In this document: positions 40,995 to 49,827 of the stretch, in pieces
Layout: every line of letters starts with the position of its first letter
Position numbering within the stretch: position 1 is the first letter of the stretch
Source: CALGSZ01 sp042408955
GTDB taxonomy: Bacteria; Chloroflexota; Chloroflexia; Thermomicrobiales; UBA6265
Assembly (NCBI GenBank): GCA_042408955.1
Contig: JBHOQQ010000066.1
Span: 69,705 to 133,704 of the forward strand
Direction: 5' to 3'
DNA length: 64,000 nucleotides
The notes under the pieces: generated by a model
Databases searched by the model: none
What the model was told of the DNA's origin: nothing
What the model saw: the letters and a program-made list of their open reading frames with translations, nothing else
Position numbers and translations under genes: made by a program

Positions 40995-42800
40995 ATGCGG
41001 ACTCCACGTAGCCCTCTCGTGTCGCTGACAGCGCTCGTCTCGGTGCTCGTTGCATTGTCGTCGCTGATGAACCTCGGAGCGCGGGACTCCCGCGCGTCGA
41101 GCCATCGGGAGGCGCCGATCATCGCCTCAGATCCCACCGCGGACAGCACCGATCTCTACGCTTTCGTCAGTCCGGACGCGCCAGACACCGTCACGATCAT
41201 CCACAACGTCTATCCTGGGCAGGATCCTGCCGGGGGCCCGAATTTCTACCGCTTTGGCGATGATGTGCTGTACGACATCAACATTGACAACAATGGTGAT
41301 GCTGAGGCAGACATCGTCTACCGCTTCGATTTCTCAACCACGGTCGCAAATCCGAATGTGCCGCTGATCAACGTCGGGCCAGTTGAGTCGCTCGACGATC
41401 CCGATCTTGGCGTCATTCAGCGATACACGGTCACGCGCATCACCGCTAATGGTGCGTCCCAGCTTCCGTTTGAAGGCGTCGTCCCCCCACCCAACATCGG
41501 ACCAGCATCAACGCCCGACTACGCCGCGCTGTCCGAAGCGGCGATCGGTGAAGTTGGCGGCATGAAGATTTTCGCCGGGCAGGTTGACGACCCGTTTTGG
41601 GTGGACCTCGGGGGAATTTTCGATCTGGTCACGCTGCGCGAGGTACCCGGGGCGAGCGGCGGGATTGACGATCTCCAAGGGCTGAACGTGCTGGCGATGG
41701 CGATGCAAATTCCCATCGCAGACCTAACCGCATCTGGCCAGGCCCCAACAGGGCCCGACGATCCTAACGCCATTATCGGCGTTTGGGTGACCACTAGCCG
41801 GTATTCGACGACCGTTATCAGCGGCGATGGCACGCGCGAGGGGAGCGGCGAGCTTGTGCAAGTCTCCCGGCTCGGGATGCCTCTCGTGAATGAGGTCGTG
41901 GTGCCAATCGGGTTCAAGGACTTCTTCAACGCCTCTCAACCAAAGGACGACGCGCAATTCGCTGACGCGGTCTTGCGGCCGGTCCTTCCGGGTGTCCTTG
42001 CTCAGTTGTATGGGATCACCGTTCCAGACGCCGACCGGCAGGATTTGGCGACGATCTTCTTGACGGGAGTCCCTGGGCTCAACCAGCCTGCCAACGTCAA
42101 GCCGGCGGAAATGCTGCGCTTGAACATGGCAATTACGCCCGCGGCAAATCCCAATCCGCTTGGGGTTCTCGGTGGCGACAACGCCGGGTTCCCGAATGGC
42201 CGCCGCCTTGGCGATGAAGTAGTCGACATCGAGCTGCGGGCGGTGGCCGGCGTCCTCTTTTGCACGCTCGTGCCCGACGGTTGCCCCAATGGCGACGCGT
42301 ACAACGTCGCGCCGAACAATCTCCTCGGTGGCGGGGTGCACGGCAACGATGTTTCGTTCCGGGATACGTTCCCTTATCTGGCACTCCCGCACCAAGGTTT
42401 CGAGCACCGTCACCACTCCAAATCCACCCCGGCGCGCAAGGACCGGCCAGCGGAGGAGGCAGCCGGCCCTCAGCAGTCCGTTTCGCTGGACCTCGCCGAG
42501 CTCAACGACTCAGGAGTCTCCGGCACGGCAACCCTTACCCAGGATGGTGACAATCTGATTGTGTCCATTGAGGCGACCGGAGCGACGGGCGATCACCCAG
42601 CGCACATTCACGAGGGAACGTGCGCTGACCTCAATCCCAATCCGGCGGTGCCACTCAACAATGTTGACGCCAATGGCCGCAGCGAAACCGTCCTCGAAGG
42701 GCGGTCGCTTGATGAGTTTACCGGCGGCGGCTTTGCGATCAACGTCCACAAATCCGCGCAGGAAATCGGCGTCTACGTGATGTGTGGAAACGTTCCGTAG
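40995..42800 (+). CDS. Secreted DUF4331 protein with C-terminal CHRD/SOD-like domain
   Basis: The 601-residue protein has a signal peptide (LVSLTALVSVLVALSSLMN, cut near residue 35). A DUF4331 domain follows at about 35-480 with the family opening SSHREAPIIASDPTADSTDLYAFVSPD and internal DINIDNNGDAEADIVYRF and FRDTFPYLALPHQG. A basic His-rich linker (EHRHHSKS) leads to a C-terminal beta-sandwich domain (about 495-601; GVSGTATLTQDG, GDHPAHIHEGTC, NVHKSAQEIGVYVMCGNVP) like CHRD or Cu/Zn superoxide dismutase folds. Function unknown. The signal peptide puts it outside the membrane. ATG 40995 follows AAAGGGG. It is the first gene of an operon with the TPR and NicO genes. Confidence 0.88.
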   Translation: MRTPRSPLVSLTALVSVLVALSSLMNLGARDSRASSHREAPIIASDPTADSTDLYAFVSPDAPDTVTIIHNVYPGQDPAGGPNFYRFGDDVLYDINIDNNGDAEADIVYRFDFSTTVANPNVPLINVGPVESLDDPDLGVIQRYTVTRITANGASQLPFEGVVPPPNIGPASTPDYAALSEAAIGEVGGMKIFAGQVDDPFWVDLGGIFDLVTLREVPGASGGIDDLQGLNVLAMAMQIPIADLTASGQAPTGPDDPNAIIGVWVTTSRYSTTVISGDGTREGSGELVQVSRLGMPLVNEVVVPIGFKDFFNASQPKDDAQFADAVLRPVLPGVLAQLYGITVPDADRQDLATIFLTGVPGLNQPANVKPAEMLRLNMAITPAANPNPLGVLGGDNAGFPNGRRLGDEVVDIELRAVAGVLFCTLVPDGCPNGDAYNVAPNNLLGGGVHGNDVSFRDTFPYLALPHQGFEHRHHSKSTPARKDRPAEEAAGPQQSVSLDLAELNDSGVSGTATLTQDGDNLIVSIEATGATGDHPAHIHEGTCADLNPNPAVPLNNVDANGRSETVLEGRSLDEFTGGGFAINVHKSAQEIGVYVMCGNVP

Positions 42801-42887
42801 CACTGACCACCGGCGGGGCGAGGCTGGCCACCTCGCCCCGTCAAGCTCCTCAGCACCGTGGTGCAACGCACGGCGAAGGAGACGCGG

Positions 42888-44267
42888 ATGAGCAAAAGGA
42901 AGCGAGTTGCACGTGTTGTTGTCCCGGTCGTCGCCGCGAGTCTTCTCCTGACCGGTGTCCTCAACGGGCGAGCCCTTCTGCCGGATAGAACGCATGGTTG
43001 GGCAGCAGATCCCGTCGCGCCCTCCGGCATTGATCGCATCGTGGATGCTCCCGTCCGGCCACCGACCCGGCTCGACGATCTCATCACGTATCTGCAAGAA
43101 GTTCTGCGCTCGCACGCTGACAATGGGACCGCGGCGGCAATGCTCGGCGATGCCTATCTCCAAAAGGCTCGGGAGACCGGTGATCCCAGCTATTACCCGA
43201 AGGCTGAGGCACTGTACCGCCAGGCGCTGGACCGCAATCCCGATGACTTCGTGGCGATGACGGGGATGGGCACGCTGAGCCTCGCTCGGCACGACTTCCG
43301 GCACGCCCTGACCTGGGGTGAGCAGGCTCACGCTCATAATCCCTACCACGCCGCCGCATTAGGAGTCGTCGCAGATGCCCAGATTGAGCTCGGCCGATAC
43401 GATCAGGCCGTCCAGACCGTGCAGGCAATGGTGGATTTGCGGCCGGACTTGCCCTCGTTTTCCCGCGTCTCGTATGTTCGCGAATTGCTGGGCGATGTAC
43501 CTGGCGCCATCGCCGCGATGACACAAGCAGCGCAAGCCGGCTCCGGGAGATCCGAGCATGTCGCCTGGGCGCAGGCGCAGCTTGGCAATCTCTCCTTCAG
43601 TACTGGAGATGTGGCAGCCGCCGAGCAGCACTATCTCCAGTCGCTCCAGACTCTGGACGGATATGTGTTTGGCGTGGCAGGCCTGGCAAAGGTAGCGGCC
43701 GCGCGTGGTGACTTCGATGGAGCGATCGCGAACTACCGCGCGGCCATCGCGCGGATGCCTCTGCCCGAGTTTGTCATCGCCCTAGGTGATATGTATGCCG
43801 CCGCCGGAAAAGCGCATGAAGCCGCGCAGCAATACGCGCTCGTCCAGGCGATGCAAAGCCTCTATGAAGCGAACGGGGTCGATACCGATGTCGAGATGGC
43901 GCTGTTTGCCGCGAATCATGGATTGGAGCTTGACAGGGCGGTCCAACGGGCACGGGCCGGATACGAGAAGCGGCAGAGCATTCATGCCGCCGATGTTCTA
44001 TCCTGGACGCTTTACAAGACCGGGCGCTACGACGAAGCATGGCAGTACGCGCAGGAAGCGCTCCGGCTGGGCACGCGGGATGCCATGTTGCATTTTCATG
44101 CCGGGATGATCGCCGCCGCTCTGGGTCGAAGCAACGAGGCGATAGGCCATCTCGAGCAGGCGCTGGCGATTAACCCCTATTTCTCAGTTCTCGAATCGCG
44201 CCAAGCTGTCGATACGTTAGCGGGCTTGCGGGCCGGTGGCTCGCTGATGAAGGGACAGGATCAATGA
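42888..44267 (+). CDS. Exported or anchored TPR protein, middle gene of the DUF4331-NicO operon
   Basis: The 459-residue protein starts with a hydrophobic N-terminal segment (MSKRKRVARVVVPVVAASLLLTGV), a signal peptide or anchor. It then has about ten tetratricopeptide-like helical repeats: AAMLGDAYLQKARE, YRQALDRNPDDFVAMTGMGTLSLARHDFRHAL, ALGVVADAQIELGRYDQAVQTVQAM, AIGHLEQALAINPYF. It probably scaffolds other proteins outside the membrane or on its outer face. ATG 42888 follows GAAGGAG. It lies 87 bases after the DUF4331 gene and overlaps the NicO gene by four bases (ATGA), so the three are a unit. Confidence 0.9.
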   Translation: MSKRKRVARVVVPVVAASLLLTGVLNGRALLPDRTHGWAADPVAPSGIDRIVDAPVRPPTRLDDLITYLQEVLRSHADNGTAAAMLGDAYLQKARETGDPSYYPKAEALYRQALDRNPDDFVAMTGMGTLSLARHDFRHALTWGEQAHAHNPYHAAALGVVADAQIELGRYDQAVQTVQAMVDLRPDLPSFSRVSYVRELLGDVPGAIAAMTQAAQAGSGRSEHVAWAQAQLGNLSFSTGDVAAAEQHYLQSLQTLDGYVFGVAGLAKVAAARGDFDGAIANYRAAIARMPLPEFVIALGDMYAAAGKAHEAAQQYALVQAMQSLYEANGVDTDVEMALFAANHGLELDRAVQRARAGYEKRQSIHAADVLSWTLYKTGRYDEAWQYAQEALRLGTRDAMLHFHAGMIAAALGRSNEAIGHLEQALAINPYFSVLESRQAVDTLAGLRAGGSLMKGQDQ

Positions 44268-45919
44268 CCAGAAGGGCCACCCGCGCTGACCTGGGTGTAG
44301 CCATGCTCCAGAGGCGGACCGGTTGCGCTATCCCGAAGCGGCGGCGATTCACGCTTCACCGGTGGCGCCTGGCGATGGCCATGGGCCTCGCCGGCGTCAC
44401 CTTCCTGTCACTGCTCGGCTTGCCGCGCGCCGTTTCGGCACACCCCCTTGGCTACTTCACCGTCAATCAATACGTACGGCTGGAGGTAATGGCCGAGGAT
44501 CTTCGGGTGATCTTTGTGCTGGATCTTGCGGAAATCCCAGCATTCCAGGAGATCGAAGAGCGCATTGATGCCGATGGCGACGGCGACATCACGGATAGCG
44601 AGCGGGCAGGCTACCTCGATGCCAAGCTTGCTGAGATCCAGGATGGCTTACGCCTCACCGCCAGCGGGAACGATGTCACACTGGAGCCTGCGGACGCCGA
44701 CCTCTCCTTTCCTGACGGCCAAGCCAACCTGAGGTTGGTTCACCTTCGGGTAGCGTTTCGCCCGGCTCAGCCCGTGGCTTTGGGATCAGAGCCTCTTACC
44801 CTGGCGCTTGCCAACACCTATGCCGCCGACAAGCTGGGTTGGCGGGAGATGCTCGTGACGCATGGGCCAGATGTGGCGATTGAGGGTGTGGAGGTGCCGG
44901 CGAGCGATGTGAGTGACGAGCTCAGGAGCTACCCGTCGGACAAGCTGCAAAGCCCGCTGGATGAGCGCGAGCTCGCTCTGACGGCGCGACACCAGCCTGG
45001 CGCGGCGGCTGCGGTGAGCTTCGCGGGATTCGCAGGAGATGAAGCTGACCAGGTTGGACAATCCGGTCGAGCGCGATGGGGCATCGAAGGAGTCGGCTCT
45101 CGCTTCGCGAGCCTGATGAGCGATACTCGCCTCAGCGCGGGCGGGCTCGTTGTCGCGCTGATGCTCGCCACGCTGTGGGGAGCAGCGCACGCGCTCTCAC
45201 CTGGGCATGGGAAGACAGTCGTCAGCGCCTATCTCGTCGGTGCGCGCGGCACGCCCAAGCACGCGGCATTTCTGGGGCTGACGGTCACGGTCACACACAC
45301 GACGGGCGTGCTCGCTCTCGGGCTCATCACGCTGTTTGCCTCTCACTTCGTGATGCCGCAGGATCTTCTGCCGTGGCTCGGCATCACCTCGGGCACGCTA
45401 GTTGTCCTCATCGGCCTCGCGACACTGCGCATGCGCATCCCGACGAGACACAGTCACCATGACCACGATCACACACATGGCGCAGGGCACGTGCATGACC
45501 ACGATAACTCCCACCGGCATGACGCCGTTGTGCACGCGCATGGCGGTGGGAGTCACACGCACATTCCGCCAGGTGGCGATGGGTCGCCAATTACCTGGCG
45601 AAGCCTCATTGCTCTCGGGGTCTCCGGGGGCTTGCTCCCATGCCCCTCGGCACTCGTTGTGCTCCTGGGAGCCATCGCCCTTGGCCGCGCCGGCTTCGGG
45701 CTGGCGTTGGTCACCGCCTTCAGCCTCGGGCTGGCCACTACGCTAACGCTCCTCGGATTGGCCTCTCTCTATGCCAGCCATCTCCTCCAACGCCGGGTGC
45801 CTATGACGGGCCGGATCGGACAATCCGTCCGGTACGCGCCGGCGATTGGCTCGATCGCGGTAGCGCTCGCGGGTCTTGCCATCATCGCGCGGGCGCTGGG
45901 CGAGATCGGCCTGCGCTAG
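44264..45919 (+). CDS. NicO/RcnA-type nickel-cobalt exporter-like permease with exported sensor domain
   Basis: The 551-residue protein has an N-terminal membrane segment (about residues 35-55) and an extracytoplasmic part. That part contains HPLGYFTVNQYVRLEV and an EF-hand-like DADGDGDITDSE near residue 105. The C-terminal half is a NicO/RcnA permease with six helices. It has the HALSPGHGKTVVSAYLVG signature, a His/Asp-rich cytoplasmic loop (residues about 390-430: HSHHDHDHTHG, DHDNSHRHD) typical of Ni/Co transporters, and SGGLLPCPSALVVLLGAIALG. It is probably a divalent metal transporter. The start overlaps the TPR gene (ATGA), and the stop is shared with the end of the convergent arsM gene (CTAG). 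Confidence 0.88.
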   Translation: MTRRATRADLGVAMLQRRTGCAIPKRRRFTLHRWRLAMAMGLAGVTFLSLLGLPRAVSAHPLGYFTVNQYVRLEVMAEDLRVIFVLDLAEIPAFQEIEERIDADGDGDITDSERAGYLDAKLAEIQDGLRLTASGNDVTLEPADADLSFPDGQANLRLVHLRVAFRPAQPVALGSEPLTLALANTYAADKLGWREMLVTHGPDVAIEGVEVPASDVSDELRSYPSDKLQSPLDERELALTARHQPGAAAAVSFAGFAGDEADQVGQSGRARWGIEGVGSRFASLMSDTRLSAGGLVVALMLATLWGAAHALSPGHGKTVVSAYLVGARGTPKHAAFLGLTVTVTHTTGVLALGLITLFASHFVMPQDLLPWLGITSGTLVVLIGLATLRMRIPTRHSHHDHDHTHGAGHVHDHDNSHRHDAVVHAHGGGSHTHIPPGGDGSPITWRSLIALGVSGGLLPCPSALVVLLGAIALGRAGFGLALVTAFSLGLATTLTLLGLASLYASHLLQRRVPMTGRIGQSVRYAPAIGSIAVALAGLAIIARALGEIGLR

Positions 45920-46818
45920 CTTCTCGGCGTGGCGCTGTCCAATGGCTTGCGGGCACGGATGAACGCGCTGACGAGCCGCCCTCCCGTGGTGGCGAACCGC
46001 TCAAAGTCGGAGGAATCCCAGCCTTGGGGTGGCGCGCCACAGCACGCTTCGACGCCTGCGAATGTTTCCGCTAGCTCGACGGGATCATAGACGCGTGTGA
46101 CGTCGATCCCGATGTCGGTAAATCCAGCGTCAGACAGATACTGGCGATACTCGTCTTCCTTCAGGGCTCCCGCGACGCAGCCCACCCAAGCTTCCATGCT
46201 GGCACGCATGTCCGCCGGCAGATCGCCCTGCACGACGACGTCTGAGACCGCTAACCGCCCACCCGGCTTCAGCACCCGGAAGGCTTCGCGCAAGACCCGT
46301 GGCTTATCGGCGGAGAGATTGATGACGCAGTTGGAGATGATCACATCAACCTCATTGTCGGGCAACGGGATATTCTCGATGTGCCCTTTGAGGAAGCGCA
46401 CGTTCGTGATCCCGGCTGCTTGCCGGTTCGACTCGGCTAGCTCAAGCATCTCGTCGGTCATATCGAGACCGTAGGCAAATCCCGTAGGACCAACACGCCG
46501 CGCGGAGAGCAGAACATCAATGCCCCCGCCCGAGCCGAGATCGAGAACGACGTCTCCCGGGCTTAACTCGGCAAGCGCCGTCGGATTGCCGCATCCAAGC
46601 GATGCCACAATCGCGCTTTCTGGAAGGCCCACAAGCTGGGCAGGATCATAGAGATTGCTCGTGATGGGATCGGCGTGATCCGGCGCTGGACCGGTGCCGC
46701 ACGAAGAGCAGCAGGCGCTTGCAGCACCCCGCGAAACGCGACGCGCACTTTCCGCGTACTTGGAGCGAACGACTTCCCTGATCGCTTCCGGTTGAGTCTG
46801 AATGGAGTCACCAGACAT
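45916..46818 (-). CDS. arsM: Arsenite methyltransferase ArsM
   Basis: The 300-residue enzyme methylates trivalent arsenic with AdoMet, a cytoplasmic detoxification step. The AdoMet site is VVLDLGSGGGIDVLLSARRV, and motifs EVDVIISNCVINLSADK and KPGGRLAVSDVVV follow. Cysteines typical of ArsM are present: the N-terminal SACCSSCG, the Cys in SNCVINL and CC in EACCGAPPQG near the C-terminus, which bind As(III). ATG 46818 follows GAGGAGGC. It is read from its own promoter region with an ArsR-type operator (46836-46851), 84 bases after the arsR gene. The convergent NicO stop overlaps its stop codon. Confidence 0.95.
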   Translation of the reverse strand: MSGDSIQTQPEAIREVVRSKYAESARRVSRGAASACCSSCGTGPAPDHADPITSNLYDPAQLVGLPESAIVASLGCGNPTALAELSPGDVVLDLGSGGGIDVLLSARRVGPTGFAYGLDMTDEMLELAESNRQAAGITNVRFLKGHIENIPLPDNEVDVIISNCVINLSADKPRVLREAFRVLKPGGRLAVSDVVVQGDLPADMRASMEAWVGCVAGALKEDEYRQYLSDAGFTDIGIDVTRVYDPVELAETFAGVEACCGAPPQGWDSSDFERFATTGGRLVSAFIRARKPLDSATPRS

Positions 46819-46835
46819 GTTTGCCTCCTCAAATC

Positions 46836-46851
46836 ATCGAATATCGTCGAT
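46836..46851. promoter_or_regulatory. ArsR-type operator upstream of arsM
   Basis: ATCGAATATCGTCGAT is an inverted repeat (ATCGA-N6-TCGAT) ending 18 bases upstream of the arsM start codon. The same 16-mer with three changes is found upstream of arsR (47380-47395). This pair fits binding by the arsR product. Confidence 0.65.
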
Positions 46852-46902
46852 AATCAATGTTTCTCGCTCGAAGTGTCGCCGGCTGCAGCCTCCTTTCCGG
46901 TA

Positions 46903-47340
46903 TCAAGAATGCGCGTGGGAGATGTGCGGGTCGCGGTCAGGGCGTGGAGAACAGGATTCAGAACCGGATTCGATCCCGAGGATACGGCGAGCGGCTTCGG
47001 GGAATTCGGCCAGGCACGCCCGGTTCACCTGGTAGTACATAAACGTACCTCGGCGCTCGGCAAACACAAAGTGCGCCTCCCGTAGCACCTTGAGGTGGTG
47101 CGAAATGGTCGGCTGACCGAGCGGAAAATGCGCGACGATATCGCAAACGCAGACGGGCTCCTCATGCTGGGCGAGGAGATTGAGGATGCGTATCCGCGTC
47201 GGATCAGCCAGCGCCCGGAACCATCCCGCGTATTCCTCGGCCTCCTGCTCGCCAATCTTCGGGGGATCTACCGGCGCGCAGCATGGAGCGACAAGCGCTG
47301 CTCGTACGGTTCGTCGTGGAGCCTGAGTCCGAATGGCCAT
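46903..47340 (-). CDS. arsR: ArsR-family arsenic-responsive repressor
   Basis: The 145-residue protein is an ArsR/SmtB winged-helix repressor: FRALADPTRIRILNLLAQHEEPVCVCDIVAHFPLGQPTISHHLKVLREAHFV and the wing RRGTFMYYQVN. CVCDI is the arsenite-binding site of the ArsR group, and a further Cys pair lies in the N-terminal APCCAP. As(III) binding releases DNA and opens arsR-arsM transcription. ATG 47340 (MAIRTQ) is chosen with AAAGGCG about 6 bases upstream; the longer frame to 47496 is not domain-like. It is the upstream gene of the arsM operon. Confidence 0.93.
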   Translation of the reverse strand: MAIRTQAPRRTVRAALVAPCCAPVDPPKIGEQEAEEYAGWFRALADPTRIRILNLLAQHEEPVCVCDIVAHFPLGQPTISHHLKVLREAHFVFAERRGTFMYYQVNRACLAEFPEAARRILGIESGSESCSPRPDRDPHISHAHS

Positions 47341-47379
47341 CAACACGCCTTTCGCTTCTCTGCGTAGCCTATCGCATGT

Positions 47380-47395
47380 ATCGAAGATTGTCAAT
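47380..47395. promoter_or_regulatory. ArsR-type operator upstream of arsR
   Basis: ATCGAAGATTGTCAAT matches the arsM operator at 13 of 16 positions and lies 40 bases upstream of the arsR ATG. It suggests autoregulation. Confidence 0.55.
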
Positions 47396-47562
47396 GCAAG
47401 GAGCCGTGTGCACCCGGCATCACATGCGCCATCGCAAGACCCACGGCAGTCGTGCCGCAAGCCGTGGTACTCCCGTGACCAGCGGGCGGTGAACATGGCT
47501 TAATGCATCAGCGAGGTTGGCAAGCGCCGTGGGCCCGGCCCCGAGCAAGCGATGTGGTGAGC

Positions 47563-48663
47563 ATGAGCATATACGGAGCAACGACGATAGACGCACCGCG
47601 GTTCGACGATGTCGCGCGGGAGTATGATGCGCTGCTGGTCTTGTCGTTTGGCGGCCCCGAGGGACCGGACGAGGTGCTGCCATTCCTGGAGCGGGTGACG
47701 CGAGGCCGGAACGTGCCGAAAGAGCGCCTGGCCGAGGTGGCAGAGCATTACTTGCATTTTGGGGGAGTGAGCCCTATCAACGCGCAGACGCGAGCGCTGA
47801 TCGCTGCGCTTGAGGCCGAGCTTGCTACCCACGGGCCACGGCTGCCGATCTATTGGGGCAACCGGAACTGGCATCCGTTCGTGACCGATACCGTCCGCCA
47901 AATGCGTGACGATGGGGTGCAGCGGGCGCTCGTCTTTGTGACGTCGGCATTCAGTTCATATTCCGGCTGCCGCCAGTACCGGGAAGACGTCATCCACGCG
48001 GTTGAAGCAGTTGGAGAAGGAGCGCCCATCTTCGACAAAATTCGGGTGTTCTACAACCACCCGGGGTTCATCGAGCCAATGATCGAGTTGACGAAAATGG
48101 CGCTCGACCAGATACCGCCGGAGCGGCGCAGCCGCGCGGCCCTGCTCTTCTCCGCACACAGCATCCCGCTGACGATGGCGCGAGGCTGCGCCTATGAGGC
48201 ACAAATTCGCGAGGCTAGTCAGTTGATCGCGGGAGGCGCCGGCCGGACTGATCCTCGCATCGTCTATCAAAGCCGGAGCGGACCGCCGCAGGTGCCGTGG
48301 CTTGAGCCCGATATCTGCGACGTACTCGACGAGCTCGCGGAGGAGGGCACCCAAGACGTTGTGGTCGTTCCGGTCGGATTCATCTCGGACCACATGGAGG
48401 TCCTCTTCGATCTCGATACGGAAGCCAGGGAGCGAGCCCACGCATTAGGCATCAACTTTGTGCGTGCGGCCACGGTCGGCACTCACCCAGCGTTCATCCG
48501 CATGATCCGCGAGTTGATCGTGGAACGCATGACGGAGCGTCCGGTGCGGCGGGCGCTCGGGCGGCGTGGTCCCACGCACGATATTTGCCCTCTGACGTGC
48601 TGCCTGCGCGGAGATGAGCGGTTTGCACGAACCCAGTCGGCGCTGCCGGTTGCCGGTGCGTAG
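47563..48663 (+). CDS. hemH: Ferrochelatase
   Basis: The roughly 366-residue enzyme inserts Fe(II) into a porphyrin. Family landmarks are LLVLSFGGPEGPDEVLPFLE, the GGVSPINAQTRAL substrate loop, YWGNRNWHPFV, TSAFSSYSGCRQYRED, the catalytic His in LLFSAHSIPL, and VVVPVGFISDHMEVLFDLD. The C-terminus has a Cys cluster (DICPLTCC) like the [2Fe-2S] ligands of actinobacterial coproporphyrin ferrochelatases, with a further Cys at SGCRQYR. It may therefore use coproporphyrin III, in line with the porphyrinogen oxidase encoded 4 kb downstream. The start is uncertain (ATG 47563, GTG 47557, ATG 47503); no clear ribosome site is seen. It heads the heme cluster. Confidence 0.93.
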   Translation: MSIYGATTIDAPRFDDVAREYDALLVLSFGGPEGPDEVLPFLERVTRGRNVPKERLAEVAEHYLHFGGVSPINAQTRALIAALEAELATHGPRLPIYWGNRNWHPFVTDTVRQMRDDGVQRALVFVTSAFSSYSGCRQYREDVIHAVEAVGEGAPIFDKIRVFYNHPGFIEPMIELTKMALDQIPPERRSRAALLFSAHSIPLTMARGCAYEAQIREASQLIAGGAGRTDPRIVYQSRSGPPQVPWLEPDICDVLDELAEEGTQDVVVVPVGFISDHMEVLFDLDTEARERAHALGINFVRAATVGTHPAFIRMIRELIVERMTERPVRRALGRRGPTHDICPLTCCLRGDERFARTQSALPVAGA

Positions 48664-48693
48664 CCGCAAAAAGCGTTGCCCAGCCTGATCACC

Positions 48694-48713
48694 GTTTGGG
48701 CGGGCATGCCCAA
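48694..48713 (+). terminator. Hairpin after hemH
   Basis: GTTTGGGC continues as TTGGGC (48696-48701)-GGGCAT-GCCCAA (48708-48713), a 6-bp stem 32 bases after the hemH stop, without a U tract. Weak evidence for a terminator that separates hemH from hemC. Confidence 0.35.
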
Positions 48714-48774
48714 CCAGACCACCTCAATGGTGCCTGCCGCGTGATCAACAAGGTCAGAACATGATAGGATTGAA

Positions 48775-48829
48775 AAGGAACGGTAGATTTACACAGATTT
48801 GCTAGATTTGCAAAGAAATTCCGTTCCTT
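48775..48829. other. AT-rich inverted repeat with three AGATTT words upstream of hemC
   Basis: AAGGAACGG (48775-48783) and CCGTTCCTT (48821-48829) are a perfect 9-bp inverted repeat. Between them AGATTT occurs three times (48785, 48795, 48804). The block is much more AT-rich than its surroundings and lies 57 bases before the hemC start, so it is a candidate promoter/operator of the heme operon. Confidence 0.4.
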
Positions 48830-48885
48830 GATCATGCCTTCGTCGTCTTGAAACCGGGCTGGCTGCGCCAGCGACCGCGAGGCTC

Positions 48886-49827
48886 ATGGGCAGCGTTCCA
48901 ACGACAATCCGCATCGGAGCGCGCGGGTCGGAGCTTTCCCGCTGGCAAGCCAACCGGGTCGCCGCGCTACTGAGATCGGCGTATCCCTCGCTCTCCGTCG
49001 AATTGGTGGCGATCGAGACGAGCGGTGACCGGCTGCTGGAAACGCCGTTACCACTGCTCGGAGGCAAAGGAGCCTTCACGGCGGAGTTGGAAGCCGCGCT
49101 GCTTGGCGGCGACATCGATCTGGCCGTCCATAGCCTCAAGGACTTGCCAACTAAGCAGCAACCGGGACTCACGATCGGCGCGATTGTTCGCCGGGACTCG
49201 GTCGTTGACGCGCTCATTAGCCGGAACGGGGGTACGCTGGCCGGGCTGGCACCCGGAGCAGCGGTGGGCACGAGCAGCTTGCGACGATCCGCGCAGTTAT
49301 TGCGCGCCCGGCCCGATCTTCACCCGGTCTCCATTCGCGGCAATGTCGGTACCAGGCTAAGGAAAGTCTTTGCCCCTGACCAGGGCTATGACGCGATCGT
49401 GCTCGCCCGCGCCGGCCTGGAGCGTCTTGGCCAGCTTGACGTGATCTCCGAAGAGCTGTCGCTCGACGTCATGTTGCCGGCACCTGGCCAGGGAGCGCTT
49501 GCCGTGCAATGCCGCGACGATCCGGCGATGTTGACATTCCTCAAGCCAGTCCATCACTTGGCCACCGCGCTGGCAACAGCATCAGAGCGAGCATTTCTCG
49601 CTGCGTTAGGAGCGGGATGCTCCGCGCCTGTCGCGGCACTGGCGTGGGTGGTGCGCAACGAGCTGTGGTTACACGGCCGGGTCCTTGCCCACGACGGAAG
49701 CGCGCATGTGGACGTGCATGTTCGCGCCAGTGTGCATGATCTGGGCGCGGCCGAGGCGTTGGGCGAACGGGCGGCGGAGCGGGCGTTAGCACGCGGCGCG
49801 AGCGCTCTCCTGAAGGTAGAGCCATGA
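48886..49827 (+). CDS. hemC: Porphobilinogen deaminase (hydroxymethylbilane synthase)
   Basis: The 313-residue enzyme joins four porphobilinogens to hydroxymethylbilane. Conserved features are IRIGARGSELSRWQANRVAALL, KGAFTAELEAALLGGDIDLAVHSLKDLPT, GTSSLRRSAQLLRARPDL, IRGNVGTRLRKV, LPAPGQGALAVQCR and the dipyrromethane cofactor Cys in LGAGCSAPVAAL. Length is normal. ATG 48886 precedes the first strand directly. Its stop overlaps hemD as ATGA (49824-49827), so the two are co-translated. Confidence 0.97.
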   Translation: MGSVPTTIRIGARGSELSRWQANRVAALLRSAYPSLSVELVAIETSGDRLLETPLPLLGGKGAFTAELEAALLGGDIDLAVHSLKDLPTKQQPGLTIGAIVRRDSVVDALISRNGGTLAGLAPGAAVGTSSLRRSAQLLRARPDLHPVSIRGNVGTRLRKVFAPDQGYDAIVLARAGLERLGQLDVISEELSLDVMLPAPGQGALAVQCRDDPAMLTFLKPVHHLATALATASERAFLAALGAGCSAPVAALAWVVRNELWLHGRVLAHDGSAHVDVHVRASVHDLGAAEALGERAAERALARGASALLKVEP

